DNA from: a virus
Strand: one strand, 5' to 3'
IMG/VR virus record: IMGVR_UViG_3300010148_000086
Location: 1 to 27,993 of that record
DNA length: 27,993 nucleotides
Below are positions 6,245 through 16,569 of this stretch, in pieces. The position numbers and the translations under genes are program-made. Position 1 is the first letter of the stretch. Every line of letters begins with the position of its first letter. The notes below the pieces were generated by a model that was not told where the DNA came from, made no database searches, and worked only from the letters and a program-made list of their open reading frames with translations.

Positions 6245-7509
6245 TCATTACCGCCTATAGCAATACAAGTTACACCATTAAAAGTAGCAACCGTAGCATC
6301 GGAAGCCGCATTATTAATATTATTACCATTTCTTCCAACAGTAATATTACCCCCTGTTGTATTTAAAATAGTAAAATGCACTCCTGTAGCAGAAGTAGCA
6401 GGTAAAGTTACATTTCCTGCACAAATCAAATATTTTCCTGCGTGAGTTGCTTCTACTAAAGTAGTGCTTGCACTTACAACAAGCGGCACTAATCTACGAC
6501 TTGTTAATGTTTCACAGACAAGTAATTGACCACTATCAACTGCGACATTTCCTGAAAATATTCCACCTGCTAATGGCATAGCGGCAATATCCGATAATGT
6601 TTGAGCCGCAGTTCTACCTTCTATTTGTGTTCCGTCTACTTTTAAGAAATCATTATCGGCTAAGTTAGCGTTAGCCCTCAATATATTATTAGCACCGATA
6701 CCAAAAGCCGCACCGCTTAACAATGCTAGTTCGGTAGAAGTCACGGAAGAAACGGCTAATCTACTGCTAGAGTCTGTTGTTAATGCTCTACTAGCAGTAA
6801 GTGTTGTAGTTATCTCTCCGTTTCCTGCAACTCTTAATTTCATATTTCCGTTTTGGTCGCCTATTTGAAAATAGTTCGTAGAACTATTACCGTTCAATTC
6901 TATATTTAATCGGTTTTTGTTAGAATCAATAACTGTTTGTCCGGTGCTAGAAGAACTACCAGTAATAGTAAGAGTTTCTGTAAAATTATCGGAATCTGCA
7001 TATCCAATAGAAAGACTATTAGCCGCTTTATTTGTTGTTAAAAACTGAACTTGCATGCTCCCGAATCCACCACTTGTAAATGTCAATACCGCAATAGGCA
7101 CATCTCCTAATGTTATTGGGGGTATTTTATTAGCAACATTTGTTCCGCTTTTCCTCACTTGTAGAGTATTGTTTGAAGACTGAACTACTAATAAAAATCT
7201 AGCATTTTCTACGGGATTATCGCTTCCATATTTAAAAACAGTATCGTCAAAAGTAGCGGCAGAAACGGTCTTATATTCATTATCTAAAAACACTCCACCT
7301 TGAGCAACGCTAACCATTGGATTACTATTTGCTTGAGTTATGTTAAAACTAGTAGACGCTCTCCTTACTGCATAGTTTCCTCTAATACCTGCACTTAGGG
7401 CTTTTATTAGACCCGTATGTGGGAAATCTACTGCATCTTCTATTTGTGTATAACTGTTATTGTTTGTGTCATTCTTGCTATAAAAAAACGGATTAGTTTC
7501 TGTCACCAT
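6223..7509 (-). CDS. Tail fibre protein
   Basis: This 428-residue protein has the make-up of a phage tail fibre: rich in Asn, Ser, Thr, Ala and Gly, low in Cys, with repeated short strand-turn units. The stretch SRALTTDSSSRLAVSSVTSTELALLSG at ~245-270 and the later FLKVDGTQIEGRTAAQTLSDI with MPLAGGIFSGNVAVDSGQL are characteristic of fibre shafts built from beta-helical trimers. The C-terminus (ATVATFNGVTCIAIGGNDWIAL) resembles the end domains of such fibres. The start is placed at ATG 7509, which follows AGAGGTTGAATAAT. The TTG at 7518 that would overlap the upstream stop is less likely. It lies between two other tail-tip genes and probably takes part in host recognition. Confidence 0.75.
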   Translation of the reverse strand: MVTETNPFFYSKNDTNNNSYTQIEDAVDFPHTGLIKALSAGIRGNYAVRRASTSFNITQANSNPMVSVAQGGVFLDNEYKTVSAATFDDTVFKYGSDNPVENARFLLVVQSSNNTLQVRKSGTNVANKIPPITLGDVPIAVLTFTSGGFGSMQVQFLTTNKAANSLSIGYADSDNFTETLTITGSSSSTGQTVIDSNKNRLNIELNGNSSTNYFQIGDQNGNMKLRVAGNGEITTTLTASRALTTDSSSRLAVSSVTSTELALLSGAAFGIGANNILRANANLADNDFLKVDGTQIEGRTAAQTLSDIAAMPLAGGIFSGNVAVDSGQLLVCETLTSRRLVPLVVSASTTLVEATHAGKYLICAGNVTLPATSATGVHFTILNTTGGNITVGRNGNNINNAASDATVATFNGVTCIAIGGNDWIALGV

Positions 7510-7510
7510 A

Positions 7511-7861
7511 TTATTCAACCTCTAAAAATATAAAAATTTCTACCGTTGTAGTAGAAGAGAATGGGCCAATTCCAGTAAAGTTTTGTCTTAGTAGCATGTT
7601 ATTTGAAGAGTCAAAAACTCCAACTTCTCTAATTACTTTGCCGGATATAGAAGAACCCACTACTGTAATTTTTACTTGAACTACATTTTCATCAGATTTA
7701 GTAGCAACTATAGTAGTTGTAGCACCGCTTATTGGTATATCTAAATCTGTTTGGGTAGGATAAGTGCTATTACCACCTAGTCCAACCTTAGCAGTTCCGC
7801 TACTATTTACTAAACTAACCACTTGAGTAGCCAGTAAATCTTGCATTTTATTTGCTATCAA
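7511..7861 (-). CDS. Tail-collar/fibre-attachment-like protein, 116 residues
   Basis: The sequence resembles the small N-terminal domain of phage tail-collar fibre proteins: KITVVGSSISGKVIREVGVFDSSNNMLLRQNFTGIGPF followed by TVEIFIFLEVE (residues ~65-116; shortened here by skipping repeats). In other phages this domain attaches a fibre to the baseplate and is followed by the shaft. Here it is a separate gene, directly before the fibre gene. The start is TTG 7861, overlapping the giant gene's stop (TTGA) with GGAGG 7 nt upstream. An ATG at 7846 would be too far from that site. The likely job is to join hub and fibre. Confidence 0.68.
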   Translation of the reverse strand: MIANKMQDLLATQVVSLVNSSGTAKVGLGGNSTYPTQTDLDIPISGATTTIVATKSDENVVQVKITVVGSSISGKVIREVGVFDSSNNMLLRQNFTGIGPFSSTTTVEIFIFLEVE

Positions 7862-10800
7862 AAGTCTTCCTCCAAAATTTCAGTAATCTCGGTAGCACCT
7901 AGACCTAGTGCATTGGCGTTAGTATTTAGTGTTGTTGTATTTGTATTGAGGTTTATTACACCGCCTGTCAGTCCAACGGTTCTAGCCATAATTCTAATAG
8001 GTTTTATCTTAATGAATTTCCTAAAATTAAATTGCGTTGCCGAACCATCTATAATATTTTCATTAACTCTATTGTTGGTGCTTCTATTTGCTATTGCTAA
8101 TTCAGCAAATCTATCTTCAAGACCTTTAATGTAATTTCCTAGTTCTAAATCAATAGTTCCTGTTAAAGATTGTTGCATCTGTAAAACAATAAAATCTTGT
8201 CTAGTTATGTTTTCTTCCGGTATTTCAACTGTCACTACATCTCCGGTTTTTAATTGTGATAATCCGTTATGATTAACCGAGAGTCGTAAATTAAAGTTTC
8301 TTCCGTTATGTAATCTTAATAATTCATTGGCTCTTTTATCCACTTCTTCTTGACTAGTCAATTCATCTTCAAACACTCTCATAGATTTCTTTCCTACTTT
8401 ATCTATGCTTGAAACATCTTGCCTAAACGCTTTATGAAATCTACCTAAAACTGTTATGTCATTAAACAAATCAAATTGGCTTTTTGTTTTAGAATAAGAA
8501 AATATATTATTGTCTTCAGATTTAGTTGTTAAGGCTAATTTAGAATCTGTCATATTATCATCGGATTTGATTGAGAAAGAATCTCCGTTTTCTAATAGCC
8601 TTTGTCCTTTTTTATTCATTAAAAATTCAATCGCAGTAAATAATTCTGTTCCTGTAAAATTAGGAGAAACAATATGTGGATAAGTTTCTGTGCTAGATAA
8701 AGTAAATTCAGCACCATTACTTTCCATTAAATCATTAATTAAAACATCAGTATCATATCCTATACTTACGGAAGTTCCTATTATTGCTCTCTTAGGAATA
8801 AAGGGCAATTGCTCCGGTATGGTTAATGAAATAGTTTCCGAACAAGAAACAACACCTAGTAGTTCTTCTTGATTTTCTAAATTAATATAATATTCTACAT
8901 CATTTTTCTTTTCAAATGTCACCGATGTAAAGTTTTTATTATCTCCGTCGCTAAATAACATTTTGGTTTGTCCCTCTTTTAGAATATTATTAGACATATT
9001 ACTTAAGTTTCTAACAACTAAATTACCATTATTAGACTGATTATCGGGGTCTACTATGACATACATAGATAAAACGCCTTCATTGTTGCTTTCATCGACT
9101 TGTGTTCCTTCGCTATCTTTAATATTATAGTGTCCTATTTTATCATAATATTCATCAGTATTTGGTTTTCTAGTATATCTTGAGGATAATTGATTTATTG
9201 ATATTCTATTAGGACTACCACTTGTAAAACAAGTATGGTTAGGTTGCATGATTCTATAATATCTAAATCTTTGAATATGATTCATTCTATCATCACAATT
9301 TGCCTTATCCGATGCAAGAATAGGAGTAGGCAAATCTCCACTTACTGTAATAATATGTTGTCTTGATTTACTTGTGGTGTCTATTTCGTGTGATAGAACA
9401 TAGAGTATAGAATTAGGATTTACACCATCTACACTAAATCTTGTAGAATATTCATTTCTAAAAACTCCATGACTCCCCGACCTAAAATCATTATTGCCGT
9501 TATTAGGGCTAAAGTTCTGCATCACATTTCCTGTATCATTCCACACTAAACTACCTTCTTCCGATACTAAATAACAACCTGTTAAATCTACATTAGTTAG
9601 CCAACTAGGATTTAAAGAACCATACATTTTATGCCCTACACCAAATGCTTTCAAATCCGAATCAGTCAAACATAAGACATGAACTTTAGTTCCACAAGTA
9701 GCCCATTGAGTTCCCATTATATTCCTGCTAACAATAATATCTTTAGTTCCGCTTGCATCTGCATTCTTGTCTATCTTGATAGAGTATTCAGCAGTTGAAG
9801 TTTGTTTGTTAGTGTATTGCCGTATTCTTGTTCCAATAGGTGTCTTGCTATTAGTTAGTTGAGAAATACCGCCATTGGTTTCATCACTAACTATGAAAAC
9901 TTCGCACTTTTGGTCTACTAAATCTTGAGAACCGTTGTTGAAATTACCGGCTTGTGCGCTAGTTAATCCATCTGCTTCTATGACAAAAGGTGCGGCCAGT
10001 GTTGCTTTAGCAAGGTCAGTTCCAGTAGAACTAAAAGTAACATTTTCTAATTCAAAGCCCACATCTAATTTAATAATTGGCTTTAATCCGTATGTTATAC
10101 CATCAGCGTCATTGTCATAATCATTAGCAAAGAACCCCGTTTCTTCTCTATTCATGGCCGCAAAACCACTGTGCCTAAGAGTTGTTCCGGTAGTGCTTGT
10201 TGTGGTTTTATTCATAGCAAAACCTACTCTTGTTTGTGGATTACCTACAGTGGTTGCAGTCATTTTAGAAGTTCCACTTATTCTTGTTCCGGTCATTCCA
10301 ATATCAGCCTTTGCTCCCTTTCCTCCTGCTATGCTAAATCGGCTCAAAAATACAGGCTTAAAATTCTGTAGTATTTGTCCTTGAGAATCTATTAACGAAT
10401 TGGGACTGGCGGTAGAAGATTTCCTAACTGCGGCATAGTTTGAAAATGTAATATTTTCTGTATTGTTAAAATCTCTAGCAATTGTTGGACTAGCCATATA
10501 ATCCATAAATAATGGGAATGGTGCGCCCGTTGCATATACGCTCCTCTCCGAAGGATTAGGGCTTCTACCGACTTGAAATATATTTGGTTTATATCCAAAG
10601 TTAATCGGAAGCCAAACATTTACATCTCTAGTAAAATCATATATTCCATCATTTGCAGTAAAGGGCGAACTATCTTTAAATCCATCATAAACTATTGCTT
10701 GTCCTGTCATAAAACCATGTGCTGAATGAAAAGCCGTATCTGTTTCGCTAGAATCATCTCCTCCATAACCTGCTGAATGGTCACCTCTAAATCCTCCATA

Positions 10801-13800
10801 AAGTTCTTCTGCTCCACCCGAAGCAAATACCCCGCCCTCATCAACATAAGGATTAGTAGTTCCGGCCACTTCTGCTAGTCCTCTCATTACTGCGCTTTTT
10901 AATAGGTGTATGCTAGAATCTAAGGTTATAAATTCATTATCTTTGCCCATACCCGTTATTTCAGCATTACCTGTAAGATGGCTTGCGTCAGCAATTTGTG
11001 TTTCTTCTTCTCGTATGAAAAATAAAGGGTGAGTTCTTTGAGTAGCAGGTTGGCTTCCCGCCCTATTGTTTTCAATATCTATAGGTTGTCTAAGTTGTTT
11101 TTCATCTAAACTAATAATAGTGCAATAACCGGCCTTACTGCTAGTGAAAGATGTGTAAAAGATTCTATCACTCAAGGCTACATTAGAAGTTAGGCTTTGG
11201 GGACTATATGTTCCAATATATCTTCCTTCCGAATCACAAATTATATCTCCTCCGGTCATAAAATTTGCCGCATCATCTAAGTCCAAGACAAAAGCACTAG
11301 GAGCATCTACAAATATAGCATTACTACTATTGCTACCCGAAGAAGTTAGCATTCTAACCATGTGGTAGTGGGAAAATACTGTTTTAGGAATTAACATGTC
11401 TTCACTAGGGGGGTTTTCGGGGTCAAATTGATTAAAACAAAAATCATAAACTACTTCTGTCAATCTCATTATTCCGAATCTCCTTAATGTAGATAATTCG
11501 GGAGAGTCAGTAGCAACAGAAGAAATAATACTTGTATGATAGTCTTTATCTAATCTATTAATTGTTTTTGTTTTTCCAATAACACTATCTTTAATTTCCG
11601 AATGAGGGGTTTCTTTGGTTTCTTTCAAAAACATAATATTGTAATTGATAAGTTTTCTTTCGCTATTTTGATAAAACAGACTATCCTTTCTTGTAGAAGA
11701 ATAAGGCATTGTGTCTGCATTTGAGAATAAAAACATTCTAGCCACTTTGGGGTCTATATGTTGAAACCTGTCTTTAATTAAAAAAGGACTTCTTATTTTT
11801 CCATCTAATGCCGTTCCTGTGCCTTCGTCCACTATTTGTTCTACTTCAACAGTTGGATTAGGAGGATATAGAACCATAGGAGGAGAACCGTCATGGTAGT
11901 TATTATGTCCGATTCCCATATCCAAGTTAGAAGGTATTGCCGCAGTTGCTCCTGTTCCCTGCACTGCAAGTATGAAATCACTTCTTTTTTCAAGCGTAGT
12001 CATTTCAAAGAATCTATCTCCGGTAACAGAAATAGTCCCCCTACTTTCCGGCATTCTCTTATAATCAAATTCAAAACAAGAAGCGGTTATTAACCCACCC
12101 GAATTTCCTGTTCCCGATTTTGTCAATATAAATTCTGTATTGGGGGTTTGAAATTCCGAACTAGAATATTTTACAAAAGTATTATCCGGTATATTATTAG
12201 CAATAATCATTTGACCTACTCTTGGTGAAGCAGTAGTTGATACTGCACCATCTCCACTATTGAGAGTTTGGCTTGTAGAGGCTTCTATATACTCCGAGCC
12301 ACTAAATGTTTCTATTTGATTTGTTCCGATATAACTTAGCCCCATTATATCTGTTCCAATAATATTATTTTCTAATATTCCATCTAAATAATAGCCCCTA
12401 TTAAATTTATAAGCACTAGTATAATATCCTATTCTACTAAGTTTTTCTGTGTAGAATTGAACATTATCTGTGTCTACTACTTTTGGTATTATTTTGTTGT
12501 AGTTTCCTTTCTCTATATTTAATAATCTGTATAAAGAAGTCCCAAACACTTCTTGTGAACTTCTATTAATTAGATTTTTATTATCGGTGGTTCCATCTAA
12601 ATTAAAGTTTTTAACTAAATTAGTAACACAATGTTGGTCGTGTTCTTGTAAGGCAGTTATGGGATAATTCATTAAAAGAGTTTTATTGTAGGTGTTTTGT
12701 GTAGCAAGAGAAGGGTGAAGTAAACCTATCATTTTTGCAGTATGTAAATGAGAACCATTTATGAGATTTAATTCGTGTGTTAGTTTTGAACTTTCTTTAG
12801 TTGCCCTTGTTGCTTTTGGTAGAACATTCACATCTTCTTTAGCATGACCTTCTAATTTTTCTACTAATAATCCTTTAGCAAGGAAAAAGTCTCTATTAGT
12901 TCTATTAGTTCCTGTAGCGTTTGCGCTCATCGTTATAGAATTATTACTGTTTATCTTTGTAATAGTCGTTTGCGATGGTATTGAAGTTCCGCTTATTCCC
13001 ATACCCACATATAATTTTTCTGTGGAATCTACAATTAGTGTGTTGCTTCCTGAAATAGATTTAGACATTATAGTTTCAAAACCAATCTCTCTATCTAAGT
13101 ATATCCTAGTAGCATCAACCATTGGCCCTGCAAGCCCACTATCGGGTTCTCTAAAGTTATTAAAATATATAAAACAACTACCATTGAATCCTGTTCCATT
13201 CGGTATGCCAGCATTAAATGTTATTGTATTTTCTGTAACCGAAGTTAATACTCTTAGGCTTGTCGTGCTAGAATTATTACTGAAAATTATAGCAGACATT
13301 CCTGCTTGAAGACCATTTGTTTGTTCTTTGGTTAAACCAGTAAGACTAATTGCTGCATTAGTACATTGATACATGTCTTGTTTACTATAGTGTCCTTGAA
13401 CTTGAATGATATTTCCTAAGAATTTACCATTTATGTAAATTGGTTTACCATGCAAATTTCTATTTCCTTTAATGTGTCTTGCAGAAGAAACTCCTCTATG
13501 TGTTCTTTTTATTTGAAATTGGTCGTCCTGTGCGGCTAAATCAAATGGATTGTTAAGTGGGTCGTCAGCATCATGTATTGCTACCGAGCAAACATCAATG
13601 AATCTTCTAGGCAGTGTCATATCAAAACTAATATCTCCCAAGTCCTTACTTGAGTAAGTAGTATCATTTGTATTAGCATAATTAATATCCACTCTCCCTA
13701 AAGATAAAGGAATATAAGGAGCAATAATAAGATTGGTCGCATTTGGCCCATCACCTTCAGCACTAACTATTTCAAAATCTATTAAAGTATTAATAACATC

Positions 13801-16569
13801 AAAATCAGTGCTTTCCAAAGTGCTTTGAAAATGCGAATCGCTTTTCATTTTCTTAGCATTATCTATATTATATCCTAGAGCATTATTGTTAGTATTATGA
13901 CTAGTCCCTATCAAACTACTTCCTTCCACACCCGTAGAACTAATTTGATTGCCCGATTTAAAAACAAGTCCCTTATTAGAAGCACCGTCAAGACTTGTTA
14001 AAGAATTGATATAGGTATTAGAAGCCAACGCCTTATTAAATACATAATTTTTGTTTGCTTCCTTGAATCCTGTTAAAGCCGTAGAAGCCTGTCCAACATG
14101 CGCTCTTGAAAAATCCACTAATGTAAAACTAGTTCCTGTTGCTCCTGTAGCGATTTCCCCAACATAAGCGGTCATACCGCTTTTGTATCTAACATGTATT
14201 CTATCACCTGCGGATAGAGTGATAGAACCCGAAGTTGTAATTGTATTAGTTGAAAAAGAACAAGTTATGTTTACGCCCAATCCTGTAAGTTTGTTATACG
14301 GGCTATTAGAAGAATAAATCATGTCTTCCGAGAATAAAGCATCTTTTGTTATTAATGGAGAAATAAGTTTTCTAACATTACTTCTTCCTATTATTTTTGT
14401 TTGAGTTAAACCGTTTTCTTTAAACTCTTCAATCTTTTCTATTACACCATCAATCTTTTCTAAGCAAATAGCATATTGACCTTCCATATAATCTATTTGT
14501 TTTACTCCACTATGATACAAGGTCATAGATTGAGTAGAAGTATAATAGCCGCTATCAAATAAATCTAAAGTAATTAAATTCTTTTCAGTATCTACTGATG
14601 TAGCGGTTGCGTAACTGTAAGAAAAGTCGGAAGAAAACATCTTAACAAATATATCTCCTTCTCTTGCGGCTATTGTTTTAAAGTCTGTTAAGAGGGTTTT
14701 GTCTATTTTATTAAACGCCCTTCTTTCTAATATTGCTCCTGCCTCTAAAGCATAACTACTTGAAGTAAATATTGATTCTGTTTCTAATCTGTTTTCAGCC
14801 AAAAAGGTAATCGTTTGTGTCTTTGTAGAATTGTTGAAAGTTCCAAAACTACTTACAATAAAAATTTTACTTCCAACCCTAACTTCATCACTTACATTCA
14901 AGAAACTACCTAAGTCAAATTCTGTATTAATTGTATAGGTTTGTCCCGAAGCACTTGTGGCTACGCTTGCTTTAAACGATTTAAATTCGTTAAAGTCCCC
15001 CTTGAAAACTTCATGTCTTACTCTAAGTTTATCTCCTTCTTTTAATTTAAGAGGAAGCACCCTATACGGGTCGGCTATTGTTATTTCCGATATAGTTCCC
15101 TTTTTACCAAAAGACTCCGATAATCTACAGTCAAGAACATTATATGTTAAGTTTGTTTTGTCTTTTGAATCAGCATAATGAACATATCTAGTTGGCCCTG
15201 TTAGTAAGACATTGTTTGTTCCGCTTCCTACCGATGAACTTATCATACTATCGTCAGCATCTCTCCTTGAGTTTACGGCATAGTCTTCTAAAACAGTAGA
15301 AGTATGCACTGGTTGATTTTTGAAAATAGTAGAAGCACCGAAATTGCTAAACACAAAAGCACCTTCGTTACTGTCATTAGATGTATATACTCGCTCTACT
15401 TCGTTATCTAGTGCAACTAATTTATCTACTATTTTTGCTTTAAGTGAATATTTACTACTGTCTATTATATCTTTACCGAAGTCTTGAATAGTAGTAAATT
15501 TACTAACATGAGTTAAGGTTGCAGTAGCATTTGATGTAAAATTTTCTTCTACTGCTTTTATGCTATATAGTTGTCCAAAATCTAAACCGTCTTTTTCGGA
15601 AGAAAAATCTTCAAAGAAATAAAATAAAGGCTTCGCACAATGAAAGTCATGTGTTGGGTTTTTTATTCCTGCTCCAATACAAATAGGGTGATTACTAGTT
15701 GGTATAGGTAAACTATACAAAGTAAATTTAGTTCCTTCTAATATTTGTTCGCCTAAAGGATTTTCGATTTCAAAGGAATCTCCTTCTACATCATCGGTAA
15801 GTTTTTCTGTCACTCTAGTAAAATGATGCGAATTAAAATCATCGGAATGTATCATAATAAATAAATAGTGAGTATCTAAATTAACTGTATTTATTCTAAT
15901 TCCTGTTTCTGTGGAATCTTCATAAGACTTTATTTTGAATCCTTCTGTTGTTTGTAAATTTTCATATTCCATTCCCAAAATAACTGTTTGACTACTAGCA
16001 GTCGCTATCGGTTCTTTATCTACTGTAAAAGAAGTATCGCTAAGTATTCTTTCTATTCTTGTATTTTCCGGTAAATTGGCATTGTATATGGCTTCCCCTG
16101 CGGATAAGTTACTAGTGTTTCCGCTTGATAAGGTAATCAATCTATCAAAATGCGTTATTGAACAATTAGCCAAAGTGCTTCTTCCTAGTGGAGTTAATAC
16201 TAAAGTTCCTGCATCATCGGGAGTAATCGCAACAAAGTTTCTTTTATTTTGTGATAAGACATTTGTAGCATATAACATTGGATTATTTGTCACTTGGCTT
16301 GCAGTTCTTGTGAAAGTAATAGTTTGAGTAGCGGGACTAAAACTATTAGGTAGTGTAGTTGTTGCGCCATTTGTTTCTAAAAATATTTGTGATGGTGGAT
16401 TAAGACTTGTTCCAACAACATAAGTTCCTGCCGGAATAACATCTCCTTCTACTATTTGGCCTAATCTAATTTTATCGGAATCAGCACTCGGAGTAACATC
16501 TAATCTACTAGAACCTCCCCTAGTGCATTGTAATGTAAAGGAAGAATTTTTCTTTGCTATTACTCTCAC
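7858..16569 (-). CDS. Giant baseplate-hub fusion protein, 2903 residues
   Basis: This single frame fills about 8.7 kb. The C-terminal region (~2600-2830) has the signature of a tail/baseplate hub (gpD/gp27/VgrG-like). It includes a segment with DLFNDITVLGRFHKAFR, the helix SQEEVDKRANELLRLHNGR, then SQLKTGDVVTVEIPEENI and DFIVLQMQQSLTGTIDLELG, ending near GLEDRFAEL. The N-terminal 2500 residues are strand-rich and low in Cys. They contain recurring units of the form VGMGISGTSIPSQTTITKI (~1180), VGQMIIANNIPDNTFV (~1450), LGQIVEGDVIPAGTYV (~35) and LSAGEAIYNANLPENTRI (~155), typical of beta-rich fibre or tail-needle modules. The start is GTG 16569, giving a GTGA overlap with the LamG gene behind GGAGGGAGATTT. 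It probably organises the tail tip and contacts the host surface. Confidence 0.78.
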   Translation of the reverse strand: MRVIAKKNSSFTLQCTRGGSSRLDVTPSADSDKIRLGQIVEGDVIPAGTYVVGTSLNPPSQIFLETNGATTTLPNSFSPATQTITFTRTASQVTNNPMLYATNVLSQNKRNFVAITPDDAGTLVLTPLGRSTLANCSITHFDRLITLSSGNTSNLSAGEAIYNANLPENTRIERILSDTSFTVDKEPIATASSQTVILGMEYENLQTTEGFKIKSYEDSTETGIRINTVNLDTHYLFIMIHSDDFNSHHFTRVTEKLTDDVEGDSFEIENPLGEQILEGTKFTLYSLPIPTSNHPICIGAGIKNPTHDFHCAKPLFYFFEDFSSEKDGLDFGQLYSIKAVEENFTSNATATLTHVSKFTTIQDFGKDIIDSSKYSLKAKIVDKLVALDNEVERVYTSNDSNEGAFVFSNFGASTIFKNQPVHTSTVLEDYAVNSRRDADDSMISSSVGSGTNNVLLTGPTRYVHYADSKDKTNLTYNVLDCRLSESFGKKGTISEITIADPYRVLPLKLKEGDKLRVRHEVFKGDFNEFKSFKASVATSASGQTYTINTEFDLGSFLNVSDEVRVGSKIFIVSSFGTFNNSTKTQTITFLAENRLETESIFTSSSYALEAGAILERRAFNKIDKTLLTDFKTIAAREGDIFVKMFSSDFSYSYATATSVDTEKNLITLDLFDSGYYTSTQSMTLYHSGVKQIDYMEGQYAICLEKIDGVIEKIEEFKENGLTQTKIIGRSNVRKLISPLITKDALFSEDMIYSSNSPYNKLTGLGVNITCSFSTNTITTSGSITLSAGDRIHVRYKSGMTAYVGEIATGATGTSFTLVDFSRAHVGQASTALTGFKEANKNYVFNKALASNTYINSLTSLDGASNKGLVFKSGNQISSTGVEGSSLIGTSHNTNNNALGYNIDNAKKMKSDSHFQSTLESTDFDVINTLIDFEIVSAEGDGPNATNLIIAPYIPLSLGRVDINYANTNDTTYSSKDLGDISFDMTLPRRFIDVCSVAIHDADDPLNNPFDLAAQDDQFQIKRTHRGVSSARHIKGNRNLHGKPIYINGKFLGNIIQVQGHYSKQDMYQCTNAAISLTGLTKEQTNGLQAGMSAIIFSNNSSTTSLRVLTSVTENTITFNAGIPNGTGFNGSCFIYFNNFREPDSGLAGPMVDATRIYLDREIGFETIMSKSISGSNTLIVDSTEKLYVGMGISGTSIPSQTTITKINSNNSITMSANATGTNRTNRDFFLAKGLLVEKLEGHAKEDVNVLPKATRATKESSKLTHELNLINGSHLHTAKMIGLLHPSLATQNTYNKTLLMNYPITALQEHDQHCVTNLVKNFNLDGTTDNKNLINRSSQEVFGTSLYRLLNIEKGNYNKIIPKVVDTDNVQFYTEKLSRIGYYTSAYKFNRGYYLDGILENNIIGTDIMGLSYIGTNQIETFSGSEYIEASTSQTLNSGDGAVSTTASPRVGQMIIANNIPDNTFVKYSSSEFQTPNTEFILTKSGTGNSGGLITASCFEFDYKRMPESRGTISVTGDRFFEMTTLEKRSDFILAVQGTGATAAIPSNLDMGIGHNNYHDGSPPMVLYPPNPTVEVEQIVDEGTGTALDGKIRSPFLIKDRFQHIDPKVARMFLFSNADTMPYSSTRKDSLFYQNSERKLINYNIMFLKETKETPHSEIKDSVIGKTKTINRLDKDYHTSIISSVATDSPELSTLRRFGIMRLTEVVYDFCFNQFDPENPPSEDMLIPKTVFSHYHMVRMLTSSGSNSSNAIFVDAPSAFVLDLDDAANFMTGGDIICDSEGRYIGTYSPQSLTSNVALSDRIFYTSFTSSKAGYCTIISLDEKQLRQPIDIENNRAGSQPATQRTHPLFFIREEETQIADASHLTGNAEITGMGKDNEFITLDSSIHLLKSAVMRGLAEVAGTTNPYVDEGGVFASGGAEELYGGFRGDHSAGYGGDDSSETDTAFHSAHGFMTGQAIVYDGFKDSSPFTANDGIYDFTRDVNVWLPINFGYKPNIFQVGRSPNPSERSVYATGAPFPLFMDYMASPTIARDFNNTENITFSNYAAVRKSSTASPNSLIDSQGQILQNFKPVFLSRFSIAGGKGAKADIGMTGTRISGTSKMTATTVGNPQTRVGFAMNKTTTSTTGTTLRHSGFAAMNREETGFFANDYDNDADGITYGLKPIIKLDVGFELENVTFSSTGTDLAKATLAAPFVIEADGLTSAQAGNFNNGSQDLVDQKCEVFIVSDETNGGISQLTNSKTPIGTRIRQYTNKQTSTAEYSIKIDKNADASGTKDIIVSRNIMGTQWATCGTKVHVLCLTDSDLKAFGVGHKMYGSLNPSWLTNVDLTGCYLVSEEGSLVWNDTGNVMQNFSPNNGNNDFRSGSHGVFRNEYSTRFSVDGVNPNSILYVLSHEIDTTSKSRQHIITVSGDLPTPILASDKANCDDRMNHIQRFRYYRIMQPNHTCFTSGSPNRISINQLSSRYTRKPNTDEYYDKIGHYNIKDSEGTQVDESNNEGVLSMYVIVDPDNQSNNGNLVVRNLSNMSNNILKEGQTKMLFSDGDNKNFTSVTFEKKNDVEYYINLENQEELLGVVSCSETISLTIPEQLPFIPKRAIIGTSVSIGYDTDVLINDLMESNGAEFTLSSTETYPHIVSPNFTGTELFTAIEFLMNKKGQRLLENGDSFSIKSDDNMTDSKLALTTKSEDNNIFSYSKTKSQFDLFNDITVLGRFHKAFRQDVSSIDKVGKKSMRVFEDELTSQEEVDKRANELLRLHNGRNFNLRLSVNHNGLSQLKTGDVVTVEIPEENITRQDFIVLQMQQSLTGTIDLELGNYIKGLEDRFAELAIANRSTNNRVNENIIDGSATQFNFRKFIKIKPIRIMARTVGLTGGVINLNTNTTTLNTNANALGLGATEITEILEEDF

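Noticed and set aside
10154-10384. Overlapping + strand frames of 66-76 codons opposite the giant gene
   Set aside because: They are reverse-strand shadows of a long beta-rich protein gene; composition and lack of start signals argue against translation.
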